From the NCBI RefSeq assembly GCF_900184035.1, contig NZ_FXWP01000009.1, positions 744,001 through 808,000 of the forward strand: a DNA stretch of 64,000 bases, written 5' to 3'. The stretch comes from Kosakonia pseudosacchari (GTDB taxonomy: Bacteria > Pseudomonadota > Gammaproteobacteria > Enterobacterales > Enterobacteriaceae). Positions 11,867 through 22,183 of the stretch are shown piece by piece. A program made the position numbers and the translations under genes. Positions within the stretch are counted from its first letter, which is position 1. Every line of letters starts with the position of its first letter. Below the pieces are notes generated by a model. It ran no database searches. It was not told where the DNA came from and was given only the letters and a program-made list of their open reading frames with translations.

Positions 11867-14800
11867 ATGAAAAGAATGTTAATCAACGCAACTCAGCAAG
11901 AAGAGTTGCGTGTCGCACTTGTTGATGGTCAACGCCTGTACGACCTGGATATCGAAAGCCCGGGACACGAGCAGAAAAAAGCGAACATCTACAAAGGTAA
12001 AATCACCCGCATTGAACCCAGCCTTGAAGCCGCATTCGTTGATTACGGTGCCGAGCGTCACGGTTTCCTCCCCCTCAAAGAGATCGCCCGCGAATACTTC
12101 CCCGCTAATTACAACGCGCATGGACGTCCGAACATCAAAGACGTACTGCGTGAAGGTCAGGAAGTCATCGTTCAGATTGATAAAGAAGAGCGCGGCAACA
12201 AAGGCGCGGCACTGACCACCTTTATCAGCCTTGCGGGCAGCTACCTGGTGCTGATGCCGAACAACCCGCGTGCGGGCGGCATTTCTCGTCGTATTGAAGG
12301 CGACGATCGCACCGAACTGAAAGAAGCGCTCTCCAGCCTGGAATTACCGGATGGTATGGGGCTTATCGTACGCACCGCAGGCGTGGGCAAATCCGCCGAA
12401 GCGCTGCAGTGGGATTTGAGCTTCCGTCTGAAACACTGGGAAGCTATCCAGAAAGCCGCCGAAAGCCGCCCGGCGCCGTTCCTGATCCATCAGGAAAGCA
12501 ACGTGATTGTGCGCGCCTTCCGTGACTATCTGCGTCAGGATATCGGCGAAATCCTTATCGATAACCCGAAAGTGCTTGAGCTGGCGCGCCAGCACATCGC
12601 TGCGCTGGGTCGTCCGGATTTCAGCAGCAAAATTAAACTTTACACCGGGGAAATCCCGCTGTTCAGCCATTACCAGATTGAGTCGCAGATTGAATCCGCT
12701 TTCCAGCGTGAAGTTCGTCTGCCATCCGGTGGCTCTATCGTTATTGACTCCACCGAAGCGCTGACTGCCATCGATATCAACTCCGCACGCGCAACGCGCG
12801 GTGGCGATATTGAAGAGACCGCCTTCAACACCAACCTGGAAGCGGCAGATGAGATCGCTCGCCAGCTGCGTCTGCGTGACCTGGGCGGCCTGATCGTTAT
12901 CGACTTTATTGATATGACCCCGGTGCGCCATCAGCGCGCGGTGGAAAACCGTCTGCGAGAAGCGGTACGTCAGGATCGTGCGCGTATTCAGATCAGCCAT
13001 ATTTCCCGCTTCGGCCTGCTGGAGATGTCCCGCCAGCGCCTGAGCCCATCGTTGGGCGAGTCCAGCCATCATGTCTGCCCGCGTTGTAGCGGTACGGGCA
13101 CCATTCGTGATAACGAATCCCTGTCGCTGTCGATTCTGCGTCTGATTGAAGAAGAAGCGCTGAAAGAAAACACCCAGGAAGTGCATGCGATTGTGCCGGT
13201 TCCGGTCGCGTCATATCTGTTGAACGAAAAACGCGCCGCGGTAAGCGCTATCGAAGCCCGTCAGGGTGGCGTCCGCTGCGTGATCGTGCCAAACGACCAG
13301 ATGGAAACCCCGCACTACTCCGTACTGCGCGTGCGTAAAGGCGAAGAGACGCCAACGCTGAGCTATCTGCTGCCGAAACTGCACGAAGAAGAGATGGCGC
13401 TGCCGTCTGAAGAAGAGTACGCCGAGCGTAAGTTACCTGAACAACCAGCACTGGCTACTTTCGTTATGCCGGACGTTCCGCCAGCACCACAAGCACCGGC
13501 CGCAAGCGCGAGTCAGGCGCAACCTACCGCAACACCGGCAGCAGCGCCAGGCCTGCTTGGTCGTTTCTTCTCTGCACTGAAAGGCTTGTTCGCGGGTGAA
13601 CCTGCTCCGGCGCCGGTTGAAGTGAAAGAAGAGAAAAAAGGCGAGAAGCAAGAGCGTCAGCAGGATCGCCGTAAATCACGCCAGGGCAACCGTCGCGATC
13701 GTAATGACCGCCGTGACAACCGCAGCGAAGGCAATGAAGCGCGCGAAAGCCGTGATAACCGCGAAGGCCGCGAAGAGAATCGTCGTAACCGTCGTGAGAA
13801 ATCACAGCAAAACGCCGAAGCCCGTGAATCTCGCCAGCCGGCCGCTGTTGATGAAACAGAAAAAGCGAAATCGCGTGACGAGCAGCAGCAACCTCGCCGC
13901 GAGCGCAACCGTCGTCGTAACGATGATAAACGCCAGGCGCAGCAGGATGTCAAAGAGCTGAACCGCGATGAACAACCTGCTCAGGAAACTGAACAGGAAG
14001 AGCGCGTGCAGGTCATGCCGCGTCGTAAACAGCGTCAACTCAGCCAGAAAGTACGAATTGGCGGTGACAACAACACAGAAAACCGCGTTGAAGAAGCCCC
14101 CGTACAGAACGCCGTAGCGCAAAACACGCAGCTGGCGAAAGTCGACCTGCCAGCAGTGGTTGAAACCGCACCGGTACAGGAACAGGATGAAAATGCTGAA
14201 GCACGCGAAAACGCGATGCCGCGCCGTTCGCGCCGTTCTCCGCGCCACCTGCGTGTGAGTGGTCAGCGTCGCCGTCGCTACCGTGATGAGCGTTATCCGC
14301 TGCAATCTGCCATGCCGTTGACCGTCGCCTGTGCGTCACCGGAAATGGCGTCCGGTAAAGTGTGGATCCGCTATCCGGTTCCACGCCAGCAGGAAGAGCA
14401 GCAGACTCAGGAACTGGCCGTTGAAAACAACGCCGCCCCTGAGCAGGATATCGCTCCGGCTATAGCTGAAGCACAACTGGTTGCACATCCGCAAGCGGAC
14501 GTTGTTGAGCCGCAGGCGACGGTTGAAAATGCCGAGCCGGTCGTGGTTGAACCGCAAGCCGCGATTGAAGCACCGCAGCCGGTTGCAGTTGAAACCGCTC
14601 ACCCGGAAGTCATTGACACGCCGGTAGATGAACAACCGCAGCTGATTGCTGAAGAAGATCGAACTGTTGCGCAGGAAGTAGCTGAAGAAGCCGAACCAGC
14701 ACAGCAGGAAGTCGCGTCAGCAGCAGAAACGCCAGCCACTGATGCGGTAGAGGAAACAGCCGAAGAAACGGCTGCGCCAGTTGTTGCCGAGCCGGTGAAA

Positions 14801-15013
14801 GCGCCGGTAGTAGCGCACGTTGCTCCGGTAGCACGCAAAGTGGCTACCGCGCCAATGACCAAAGCGCCAGCGCCTGCCTATGTGCCGGACGCGCCGCGTC
14901 ACAGTGACTGGGTACGCCCGCACTTCGTCTTCGAAGGTAAAGGTTCTGCGGGTGGCCACAGCGCCACGCACGCGGCGACCGCCCCCGCGACGAAACCGCC
15001 AGCGGCTGAGTAA
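11867..15013 (+). CDS. rne: Ribonuclease E
   Basis: Essential endoribonuclease and degradosome scaffold (1048 aa; E. coli 1061). The N-terminal half carries an S1 domain (about 35-125), the 5' sensor and the DNase-I-like catalytic domain with metal-binding aspartates in TAIDINSA and VIDFIDMTP. The Zn-link CPRCSGTG follows near residue 404. An amphipathic membrane-targeting stretch ([13 protein letters not shown]) lies near residue 570. After it come Arg-rich RNA-binding segments and a low-complexity Glu/Pro/Val scaffold. The C-terminal half diverges from E. coli, as is usual between genera. Confidence 0.98.
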   Translation: MKRMLINATQQEELRVALVDGQRLYDLDIESPGHEQKKANIYKGKITRIEPSLEAAFVDYGAERHGFLPLKEIAREYFPANYNAHGRPNIKDVLREGQEVIVQIDKEERGNKGAALTTFISLAGSYLVLMPNNPRAGGISRRIEGDDRTELKEALSSLELPDGMGLIVRTAGVGKSAEALQWDLSFRLKHWEAIQKAAESRPAPFLIHQESNVIVRAFRDYLRQDIGEILIDNPKVLELARQHIAALGRPDFSSKIKLYTGEIPLFSHYQIESQIESAFQREVRLPSGGSIVIDSTEALTAIDINSARATRGGDIEETAFNTNLEAADEIARQLRLRDLGGLIVIDFIDMTPVRHQRAVENRLREAVRQDRARIQISHISRFGLLEMSRQRLSPSLGESSHHVCPRCSGTGTIRDNESLSLSILRLIEEEALKENTQEVHAIVPVPVASYLLNEKRAAVSAIEARQGGVRCVIVPNDQMETPHYSVLRVRKGEETPTLSYLLPKLHEEEMALPSEEEYAERKLPEQPALATFVMPDVPPAPQAPAASASQAQPTATPAAAPGLLGRFFSALKGLFAGEPAPAPVEVKEEKKGEKQERQQDRRKSRQGNRRDRNDRRDNRSEGNEARESRDNREGREENRRNRREKSQQNAEARESRQPAAVDETEKAKSRDEQQQPRRERNRRRNDDKRQAQQDVKELNRDEQPAQETEQEERVQVMPRRKQRQLSQKVRIGGDNNTENRVEEAPVQNAVAQNTQLAKVDLPAVVETAPVQEQDENAEARENAMPRRSRRSPRHLRVSGQRRRRYRDERYPLQSAMPLTVACASPEMASGKVWIRYPVPRQQEEQQTQELAVENNAAPEQDIAPAIAEAQLVAHPQADVVEPQATVENAEPVVVEPQAAIEAPQPVAVETAHPEVIDTPVDEQPQLIAEEDRTVAQEVAEEAEPAQQEVASAAETPATDAVEETAEETAAPVVAEPVKAPVVAHVAPVARKVATAPMTKAPAPAYVPDAPRHSDWVRPHFVFEGKGSAGGHSATHAATAPATKPPAAE

Positions 15014-15025
15014 TTCACTGGCAGT

Positions 15026-15054
15026 AAAAAGCCGACCCTCGGGTCGGCTTTTTT
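15026..15054. terminator. rne terminator, bidirectional
   Basis: Stem GCCGACCC/GGGTCGGC with a 2-nt loop, flanked by five A and six T residues, so it works for rne (plus). It also overlaps the stop codon of the convergent lysR-type gene. Confidence 0.88.
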
Positions 15055-15991
15055 ATGCCTGTCGCACCGGATGGCGCATACCGCCAAGCCCCGGCATCAC
15101 TTCACGCATCAGTTGTAAAAATTTCCGTAATCGCGCGGGATAATAGCGCGCCCACGGATAAACCAGGTGAACCGGCAGCGGCGCTGCCTGCCACTGCGGC
15201 AACAGCGCTATCAGTTTGCCACTGCGCAGCTCCTCTTCCACCGCCCAACTGGAAATCAACGTCACGCCAAGCCCGCCGATAGCGGTATTACGGGCGGCAT
15301 ACAGGCTATCGGTATAAAGCCGTGGCGCAATCGCCACCTGCTCCGTATCGTCGCTTTGCAGATGGCTAAGATGAATTTCATGCTGGTAGAACGTACTGAG
15401 CGCAATCCACGGCAATGCTGATAGCTGCTGCGGTGTGTCGACAGCGGGAAAACGCGCCAGTAACGCGGGTGACGCCACGATACTGCGGGGAACTTCCGCC
15501 AGCAGTACCGACACGGTTGCCGGATCCACTTCTGCCCCAACGCGAATGGCGCAATCAATATTGGCACTGAGAAAATCGACATTTTTGTCATTGAGCATCC
15601 ATTCAACGGAGAGTTGCGGATGGCGTTCAAGAAACTGGGTCAACGGACCGAGCAGTTGTTCCTGACCAAAAGCATGCGGCGCGCGCACGCGCAAAATCCC
15701 CACCGGCTCGTCGTCGGACTGGCTCAGTTCATCTTCCAGCGCCACCCAGGCATCCGCAACGCGCTTTGCATGCTGGTAGCAGCGTTCGCCATCATCCGTC
15801 AGCTTCATCGCATGGGTGGTGCGCAAGAGCAACTTAACGCCGAGCAGCGACTCCAGCGACTGCAGACGGCGGCTGACCGTCGCCTGAGTCGTATCGAGCT
15901 GGCGTGCCGCCGCCGACAGCGACCCGGCTTCCACGATACGGATGTAGGTCCGCATCAAATCCACCCTATCTATACGCTCTTGCCGTTTCAT
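15053..15991 (-). CDS. LysR-family transcriptional regulator
   Basis: A 312-aa LTTR. The N-terminal winged helix-turn-helix (AGSLSAAARQLDTTQATVSRRLQSLE, residues about 20-45) is canonical, followed by a two-lobed periplasmic-binding-protein-like effector domain. The start at 15991 was preferred to 16033 because the family begins a few residues before DLMRTYIRIVE. It is divergent from an MFS transporter, with a palindrome between them, so it probably controls that transporter. The pair is absent between rne and flgL in E. coli. Confidence 0.9.
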   Translation of the reverse strand: MKRQERIDRVDLMRTYIRIVEAGSLSAAARQLDTTQATVSRRLQSLESLLGVKLLLRTTHAMKLTDDGERCYQHAKRVADAWVALEDELSQSDDEPVGILRVRAPHAFGQEQLLGPLTQFLERHPQLSVEWMLNDKNVDFLSANIDCAIRVGAEVDPATVSVLLAEVPRSIVASPALLARFPAVDTPQQLSALPWIALSTFYQHEIHLSHLQSDDTEQVAIAPRLYTDSLYAARNTAIGGLGVTLISSWAVEEELRSGKLIALLPQWQAAPLPVHLVYPWARYYPARLRKFLQLMREVMPGLGGMRHPVRQA

Positions 15992-16003
15992 TATTATCTT
16001 ACC

Positions 16004-16020
16004 TATACGTTTCACGTATA
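16004..16020. promoter_or_regulatory. Candidate LysR operator
   Basis: A 17-bp dyad, TATACG-TTTCA-CGTATA, lies 12 bp upstream of the LysR start in the divergent gap. It has the T-N11-A form of LTTR sites. Another TATACG occurs at 15971 inside the coding region. It could autorepress the regulator and control the transporter; this is inferred from position only. Confidence 0.5.
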
Positions 16021-16116
16021 ACCGTTTTACCACTCCGCTGGCTACCGCGCCATGCCCGGCTGCGTAAAAATGGCCTCACTTCGTTATTCACACCTAACGT
16101 TCCTGGGGAACCTGTT

Positions 16117-17328
16117 ATGAACCGTCATTCTCTTTCGTCAGATGTTGTTGGCTGGGTCATTTTTGCCCTCGCGCTCGGCGCCGGATTCAGCGTCGCGGCT
16201 ATCTACTATTCGCAACCGCTGTTGCCATTAATGGGCAGCGACCTGCACTTAACCGTCAACGGTATGGGCCTGGTTCCGACGCTCACCCAGGCCGGTTATG
16301 CGCTGGGCATTTTGTTCCTGCTGCCGTTGGGCGACCGCCACGACCGCCGCCGTCTGATCCTGTTTAAAAGCGCGGCACTGGCGCTACTGTTACTGGCCTG
16401 TAGCCTGACCAGCCATCTGCCTTCATTGCTGATCGTTAGCCTGTTACTGGGCATGGCCGCAACGATGGCGCAGGATATTGTCCCGGCGGCGGCTATTCTC
16501 GCACCGGCGGGCAAACAGGGGAAAATGGTCGGCACGGTGATGACCGGTTTACTGCTCGGCATCCTGCTTTCCCGTACCGTCAGCGGCTTTGTCGGCGCGG
16601 CATTCGGCTGGCGTATCATGTACCAGCTTGCCGCAGTCAGCATTGCGCTGATTGGTGTGCTGATGTGGTCGGTGCTGCCGCGCTTTGCGACGCACTCCAC
16701 GCTGAGCTACCCGGCACTGATGAAATCAATGGCGCACCTGTGGCAACGCTATCCGGCACTGCGCCGCGCCGCTTTCGCCCAGGGCTTTTTATCCATTGGG
16801 TTTAGCGCGTTCTGGTCAACCCTTGCGTTGATGCTGCTGGAAAAATATCAGTTAGGCAGCGCAGTAGCGGGGACTTTCGGCATCGCCGGTGCGGCAGGTG
16901 CGTTAGCGGCACCGCTGGCAGGTGGCCTGGCAGATAAAGTGGGCGCCGAAAAAGTCACACAGTTAGGCGCGGGTCTGGTGACGATTTCTTTCGCCCTGAT
17001 GTTCCTGCTGCCGGTACTGCCGCCGCATGGTCAACTGGCACTGATTGCCCTCTCGGCGGTAGGCTTCGACCTGGGTCTGCAATCCAGTCTGGTTGCTCAC
17101 CAGAACCTGGTGTACGGTCTTGAACCGCAAGCGCGCGGTCGTCTGAATGCGCTGTTGTTTACCGGTGTGTTCATTGGCATGGCGCTGGGATCTGTGCTGG
17201 GCAGCAAACTTTACTCCGTCGCGTCATGGCAGGGTGTGGTGATGCTGGCAACGGTGTCGGGTTTGGTTGCTCTGCTGATTCGCCTGTTCGACGCCCGCCA
17301 ACTCCAGCAAGCTGCGCAGAAAGCGTAG
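16117..17328 (+). CDS. MFS transporter (12-TM, drug:H+ antiporter-like)
   Basis: A 403-aa major-facilitator protein of the inner membrane with about 12 hydrophobic segments. The MFS loop 2-3 motif is seen as PLGDRHDRRR near residue 75 and the antiporter-type motif C as GLLLGILLSRTVSGFVG near residue 145. The substrate is not evident; the family includes sugar and drug effluxers. The start at 16117 begins MNRHSLSSD just before the first helix. It is divergent from the LysR gene and convergent with flgL across a terminator. Confidence 0.88.
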   Translation: MNRHSLSSDVVGWVIFALALGAGFSVAAIYYSQPLLPLMGSDLHLTVNGMGLVPTLTQAGYALGILFLLPLGDRHDRRRLILFKSAALALLLLACSLTSHLPSLLIVSLLLGMAATMAQDIVPAAAILAPAGKQGKMVGTVMTGLLLGILLSRTVSGFVGAAFGWRIMYQLAAVSIALIGVLMWSVLPRFATHSTLSYPALMKSMAHLWQRYPALRRAAFAQGFLSIGFSAFWSTLALMLLEKYQLGSAVAGTFGIAGAAGALAAPLAGGLADKVGAEKVTQLGAGLVTISFALMFLLPVLPPHGQLALIALSAVGFDLGLQSSLVAHQNLVYGLEPQARGRLNALLFTGVFIGMALGSVLGSKLYSVASWQGVVMLATVSGLVALLIRLFDARQLQQAAQKA

Positions 17329-17331
17329 GAT

Positions 17332-17365
17332 AAAAAAAAGCCCGCTCCGGGGTGATGGAGCGGGC
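17332..17365 (-). terminator. flgKL terminator
   Basis: Stem GCCCGCTCC/GGAGCGGGC with an 8-nt loop. On the minus strand it is followed by eight U residues, so it ends flgKL mRNA. In E. coli the sigma-28-dependent sRNA FlgO is cut from this 3' UTR; the equivalent stretch here would be about 17332-17409. Confidence 0.85.
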
Positions 17366-17409
17366 ATACCGAACATGCCCAGTTTCAAGACATGCTCAAA
17401 ATGAAAACA

Positions 17410-18378
17410 TTACTTATTCATCTGGAACAGCGACAGACCCTGCATATCGGTGAACGCTTTATAGGATGCTTGCAGCGCGGCTTGTTGCATGGTGTAAGAC
17501 GAAATCACCGAGTTCCAGTCCACGTCAATCAAATCACTCTTCTGCTGTTTCAGCGCAACCGTACGGTCATCGCCCAACGCATCGAGGGTGTCCAGTTCGT
17601 TCAACTGCGTACCCAGTTCAGCACGAACAGTCGACACGTTGTTCAGGGAGTTACCCAGACCACGGCTGGTTTTATCCACTACGGCCTGCGCTGCTGCCTT
17701 GGCGGTTTCATCGCCTGCGACCGGGGTTTTCAGGGCGGTAATCGCCGTATCGAGCATTTTGAACAGATCGGTTTCCGAGGTGCCCGGCAGGCCGGTACCC
17801 GGATCAATCGGTTCTGGCGTGGCGTTGCTGCTGATATGGTTGAACACCTCGGTGCCCGTATGCGCAATCACCATGGTACGCGAGGCGTCAACCTGCTGGG
17901 AGATCGCCTGGTTACCACCGCTATATGTGCCAGTGGCATCATACGGCGCGCTTTCCGTTTTATAACCGCCAAAAATATAGCGGCCGTTACCGTCGGTGCT
18001 GTTCGCCAGGTTCAGCAACTGATCGCGATAGCCCTGCAACTCGGTTGCCAGCGAAGCACGGTCATCATCACTCAGCGAACCGTTGCCCGCTTTAACAATG
18101 GTGCCCTGCGCGCCAGTGATCGCGGTCGTCACCTGCTGCAATACGCTCTCTTCCAGGGACACTTTCTGCCTGGCGAAAGTACGCGCCGTCTCATACTGGC
18201 TGTTTTGCGCCTGCGCCTGCGAAATCACCACGGCCTGCGAAGCGGCAATCGGATCGTCCGACGGGCGGTTAACCTTCTGCCCGGTCGCCATTTGCTCGCC
18301 GTAACCCAACCACAAGCTTTGCGAGTTGGTCACGCCGCGCATGCTTTGTTCGTACATCATTTGAGTACTGATACGCAT
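17410..18378 (-). CDS. flgL: Flagellar hook-filament junction protein FlgL (HAP3)
   Basis: Joins the hook to the filament, directly below the first flagellin. It is 322 aa (E. coli 317). The N-terminal flagellin-like helix (MRISTQMMYEQSMRG) and the C-terminal coiled coil (VDWNSVISSYTMQQAALQASYKA) pack together in the D0/D1 domains. It lies 14 bp after flgK and is transcribed with it. Confidence 0.97.
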   Translation of the reverse strand: MRISTQMMYEQSMRGVTNSQSLWLGYGEQMATGQKVNRPSDDPIAASQAVVISQAQAQNSQYETARTFARQKVSLEESVLQQVTTAITGAQGTIVKAGNGSLSDDDRASLATELQGYRDQLLNLANSTDGNGRYIFGGYKTESAPYDATGTYSGGNQAISQQVDASRTMVIAHTGTEVFNHISSNATPEPIDPGTGLPGTSETDLFKMLDTAITALKTPVAGDETAKAAAQAVVDKTSRGLGNSLNNVSTVRAELGTQLNELDTLDALGDDRTVALKQQKSDLIDVDWNSVISSYTMQQAALQASYKAFTDMQGLSLFQMNK

Positions 18379-18392
18379 TTTTCACCCCTTAC

Positions 18393-20042
18393 TTAGCGAA
18401 TGCCGAGCAGCGCATCAAACAGCGTGCTTGCAGTTTGTAAAACCTGAGCGTTCGCCAGGTAATATTGTTGATAACGCTGCAGGTTACCGTACTCTTCATC
18501 GAGGTTAACCCCGGAGATCGACTGCTGCTGCTTGGTCAACTGCGTCACAACGTTCGTCTGCGTGGTGGAACTGGTTTTCAGCGTCGAGGTTTTGTTACCC
18601 ACATCGCTGACCAGCGTGGCATACGCATCGTTAAACGTTTTATTCCCGCCGACGACTTTCGCGCTTTGCAGATTCAGCATCGCCTGACCGTTGCGGTTAT
18701 CGCTCGCACCTGAACCGGCGACAGAAGCCATGGCGATTTTCGACTCATCGGTAACCGCAACGCTCATATTGACAATCGCATTGCTCACCGGACGAACGGT
18801 AAAGCTGTCGTTGGCTTTAGGACCAGTGGTGCTGGTGATGTTGACCTTCAGACCATCGAAATTCAGCGTGCCATCGGAAGGATCCGGCGTCACCGCAAAA
18901 GAGGTGTTGTTGGACAGACGGGTAACTTTCCAGTTGGTGCCATCGAACGCCACTTTGTAATCCGTCGCCTGCACCGCCGTGCTGTCGCTCACGGATGCGG
19001 TCAATACCGCATCACCCGTGTTTTTTGAGTTGCTGGTGGTTGATGGCGCGCCAATGGTAAAGAACTGACCACCTTGAGTACCATCCGCATCGAAACCCTG
19101 TTCATGTTGTTTGTTAAACGCATCAGCAAACGACAGCGCCAGTTGTCCGAGCGTATTACGCGCCTGGTCAAGATCCTGCGAACGGAACGCCAGCAAACCA
19201 CCCAGTGAACCGGTGGTGATCAGTTTTTCGGGGATCTCAATATTGCCTGCGGTTTTGTCAACATACGCCACGGCAGTACGTGATGGATCGGCGCTGGACT
19301 GAACAGCCGCCAGCTGGCGCGCATCGCTGCCCTGCACCAGAGAGTAGCCATCACCCATGCTGATGTTGTAGGTGTTGCCATCCTGCACGCTGACTTCAAC
19401 ACCGACAATTTTGTTCAGTTCGCTGACCAACTGGTCGCGCTGATCGAGCAGGTCGTTCGGCGACGCACCGCCGCCAACCGCGGTCAGACGGGAAATCTGA
19501 TCGTTAAGTTTGGCAATCTGCGTGGAGTAGTTGTTGATCTGATCAACGCTTGAAGAGATAGACAGGTTTACCTGTTTATCCTGGTCACGCAGGTACTGGT
19601 CGGCCACTTTGAACTGGTTAACCAGACCGTTCGCTTTACCCAGCATCGCCTGACGGGATGACGGGTCAGAGGCGTTACTGACCAGCGTTTGCAGGCTGGA
19701 AAAGAAGCTCTGCAGGCTGGTTGACAGTGAGTTAGTGGTATCCGACAGCACATCGTCAATTTTTGACATCTGCTGGTAACGCGTGGTCAAACCGCTGTTC
19801 TGGTTTTCCGCTGCACGCAGCTGATTAGTAATAAAGGCGTCATACTCACGCTGAACACCGGTAACGAGTACACCGTTACCCACCCAGCCGCCACCGGTCA
19901 GGGTACTGTTGCCTGAGGTGAGCACCGTCGTCTGACGGGTATAACCCGCTACGTTATAACTGGCAATGTTATTACTGGCGGTATTAAGCGCGGCCTGGGC
20001 TGCGTTGAGCCCACTCATGGCGCTGTTAATCAAACTGGACAT
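18393..20042 (-). CDS. flgK: Flagellar hook-associated protein 1 FlgK (HAP1)
   Basis: First junction protein on the distal hook (549 aa; E. coli 547). The N-terminal rod/hook signature (NTASNNIASYNVAGYTRQ, residues about 20-37) and the C-terminal VNLDEEYGNLQRYQQYYLANAQVLQ coiled coil are conserved, while the middle varies as usual. It has its own sigma-28 site upstream in addition to read-through from flgJ. Confidence 0.97.
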   Translation of the reverse strand: MSSLINSAMSGLNAAQAALNTASNNIASYNVAGYTRQTTVLTSGNSTLTGGGWVGNGVLVTGVQREYDAFITNQLRAAENQNSGLTTRYQQMSKIDDVLSDTTNSLSTSLQSFFSSLQTLVSNASDPSSRQAMLGKANGLVNQFKVADQYLRDQDKQVNLSISSSVDQINNYSTQIAKLNDQISRLTAVGGGASPNDLLDQRDQLVSELNKIVGVEVSVQDGNTYNISMGDGYSLVQGSDARQLAAVQSSADPSRTAVAYVDKTAGNIEIPEKLITTGSLGGLLAFRSQDLDQARNTLGQLALSFADAFNKQHEQGFDADGTQGGQFFTIGAPSTTSNSKNTGDAVLTASVSDSTAVQATDYKVAFDGTNWKVTRLSNNTSFAVTPDPSDGTLNFDGLKVNITSTTGPKANDSFTVRPVSNAIVNMSVAVTDESKIAMASVAGSGASDNRNGQAMLNLQSAKVVGGNKTFNDAYATLVSDVGNKTSTLKTSSTTQTNVVTQLTKQQQSISGVNLDEEYGNLQRYQQYYLANAQVLQTASTLFDALLGIR

Positions 20043-20084
20043 GGAGGTTCCTTATACACTTTCAGACATGAGTCCTGTTGACGA

Positions 20085-20111
20085 TTATCGGCAACCCAGG
20101 GCAAAACTTGA
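20085..20111 (-). promoter_or_regulatory. flgKL class 3 (sigma-28) promoter
   Basis: On the minus strand the -10 element GCCGATAA (20085-20092) is a perfect FliA consensus, and TCAA (20108-20111) sits 15 bp upstream where TAAA is expected. It is about 43 bp before the flgK start, so flgKL can be made late in assembly. Confidence 0.75.
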
Positions 20112-20117
20112 GATATT

Positions 20118-21074
20118 TCAGAACAGATTTTGGATATCCGTGCTGTAGGCTTTACTGACCTTTTCACCCATCGATTTAAGCTGTTGGATCATGCTGGTCA
20201 GCTTACGGGCGTAGTTTGGATCGGTCGCATAACCGGCGTTCTGCAACGCCTGCGCGCCCTGCTCCGCCGTCGCGGCAGTGGTCACCGCCGAGTAACGTTT
20301 ATTACGCGTCAGCATGCCCACATAATCGGAGAGCGCTTCAAGATACGAGCTGTAAACACGGAATTTGGCTTTCACTTTCACCGCTTCGCCATTTTCATAT
20401 TCCGTGGTGGTGATTTCCGTGGTCGGCCCTTTCCAGCCAGGCGTGGCTTTAACACCAAAAATGTTAAAGCTCGGCTCGCCGTTTTCACGCGGGATCTGGC
20501 GCTGGCCCCAGCCGGATTCCAGCGCGGCCTGCGCGAGGATTAAGTGATGCGGAACACCGCTCTGCTCGCTGGCAAGTCGCGCCGGCAGTGAAAGCTGGGC
20601 AAGGAAGTCTTTGCTGTCGCCGGTTAACGGTTCGTCGCCATCTTCCGGCACTTTTGGCATCGCTTTGCGCACCAGCTGTGTCAGCGCCTGGTTTTGATAG
20701 GAGGTCACGGTTTCCAGCGGGAACTTCATCGGCACCTGCTGCATCTGATCGGCAGGCTCAACAGGCGCCTGATCGCCAGCCATCTGCTTAACCATCATAT
20801 CGGCCAGGCCAAGACCTTTGCCTGCGGTCATCTGTTGGGCAATTTGCTGGTCATACATGCTGGTGTACAGCCGCGTTGAATCACTGCTGAAAAGACCGTC
20901 TTTCGGTAACGCTTCGCGCATGCTTTTCAGCATCATCTGCACAAACATCCCTTCCATCTGGCGGGCAACCGGGCGCAGGTTCGCGCCAGGATCCTGCCGG
21001 GTTTGCGCCTTCAGTTCATTCAGTGATTGCGCGTCCCATGCCGCGCTCGTCAACAGTCGGCTGTCAGTCAACAT
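20118..21074 (-). CDS. flgJ: Flagellar rod-capping protein and muramidase FlgJ
   Basis: Two-domain protein (318 aa; E. coli 313). The N-terminal half caps the growing rod in the periplasm. The C-terminal half (about residues 150-318) is a beta-N-acetylglucosaminidase that opens peptidoglycan; it carries the catalytic Glu in AALESGWGQ. Its start overlaps the flgI stop by one base (TAATG), implying translational coupling. Confidence 0.97.
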   Translation of the reverse strand: MLTDSRLLTSAAWDAQSLNELKAQTRQDPGANLRPVARQMEGMFVQMMLKSMREALPKDGLFSSDSTRLYTSMYDQQIAQQMTAGKGLGLADMMVKQMAGDQAPVEPADQMQQVPMKFPLETVTSYQNQALTQLVRKAMPKVPEDGDEPLTGDSKDFLAQLSLPARLASEQSGVPHHLILAQAALESGWGQRQIPRENGEPSFNIFGVKATPGWKGPTTEITTTEYENGEAVKVKAKFRVYSSYLEALSDYVGMLTRNKRYSAVTTAATAEQGAQALQNAGYATDPNYARKLTSMIQQLKSMGEKVSKAYSTDIQNLF

Positions 21075-22171
21075 TAGATGATCTCCAGTTTCGCACGCAG
21101 GCAGCCTGCGCTTTGCATCGCCTGCAGGATGGACATCAGTTCCATCGGGGACGCGCCGAGTGCGTTAAGCGCGCGGACTACGCTGTTCAGGTTGGCGCTG
21201 GAACGGACGCTTTGCAGCGAGCCGCCACTCTGGCGCAAATCAATCTGCGTTTGCGGTGTCACCACCGTCTGACCGCCGCCGAATGGCGTATTTGGCTGGC
21301 TCACGTTGGCCTGCTGATTCACCGTCACCGAAAGGTTACCCTGCGCGACTGCACAGTTATCCAGCGCCACTTCGCGGTTCATCACCACTGAGCCAGTACG
21401 CGAGTTAATAATGACTTTCGCGTCCTGTTGCGTAACGCCGACTTCCATATTCTGGATGTCTGCCAGCAAACGGACTTGCGAGCTGCCGCCGGTTGAGACG
21501 CGAACCTGCACGGTACGCGCATCCAGCGCGGTGGCGCTGCCGTAACCACGGTTACGGTTGATGGTGTCGGCAATCTGCTGCGCCATGCTGAAATCTTCCT
21601 GGTTCAGCTGCAGGTTAATGGTGTTGCCTGCGCCAAACTGGGTCGGCAGTTCACGCTCGATGACCGCACCGTTAGTGATACGCCCGCCGTTAAGCTGGTT
21701 GACCTGCACACTGCTGCCGCCCGCGGAAGCACCTGCGCCACCGACCAGAATGTTGCCCTGTGCCAGTGCGTAAACCTGGCTGTCAACGCCCTTCAGCGGC
21801 GTCATCAGCAACGTACCGCCGCGCAGGCTTTTTGCGTTACCCATTGAGGAGACCACGACATCGATAGTCTGCCCCTGGCGTGCAAACGCCGGGAACTGCG
21901 CGGTGACCATTACCGCCGCCACGTTTTTCAGCTGCATGTTGGTGCCGGTAGGAACCGTAATCCCCATCTGCGACAACATGTTATTTAAGGTTTGGGTGGT
22001 AAATGGCGTCTGGGTCGTCTGGTCACCTGTACCATCGAGCCCCACGACCAGGCCATAACCAATTAAGGAGTTTTCACGTACGCCCTGTACACTGGTGAGA
22101 TCCCGGATACGGTCAGCCTGGGCGAAAGTCGCCACCAGCGCTAACACGATGCCAGTCAAATACTTAAACAT
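21074..22171 (-). CDS. flgI: Flagellar P-ring protein FlgI
   Basis: Periplasmic ring protein around the rod in the peptidoglycan layer (365 aa). The signal peptide ends near residue 19 (VATFAQA). The family motif [16 protein letters not shown] is at residues 36-51. It lies 12 bp after flgH and overlaps flgJ by one base. Confidence 0.98.
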   Translation of the reverse strand: MFKYLTGIVLALVATFAQADRIRDLTSVQGVRENSLIGYGLVVGLDGTGDQTTQTPFTTQTLNNMLSQMGITVPTGTNMQLKNVAAVMVTAQFPAFARQGQTIDVVVSSMGNAKSLRGGTLLMTPLKGVDSQVYALAQGNILVGGAGASAGGSSVQVNQLNGGRITNGAVIERELPTQFGAGNTINLQLNQEDFSMAQQIADTINRNRGYGSATALDARTVQVRVSTGGSSQVRLLADIQNMEVGVTQQDAKVIINSRTGSVVMNREVALDNCAVAQGNLSVTVNQQANVSQPNTPFGGGQTVVTPQTQIDLRQSGGSLQSVRSSANLNSVVRALNALGASPMELMSILQAMQSAGCLRAKLEII

Positions 22172-22183
22172 AATTCACCCCGG

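Noticed and set aside
12344-13186. 280-codon minus-strand frame opposite rne
   Set aside because: It lies wholly within the conserved catalytic part of rne; a shadow of strong codon bias.
17392-18396. 334-codon plus-strand frame opposite flgL
   Set aside because: It is the complement of a full-length, well-conserved flgL and shows no protein family features.
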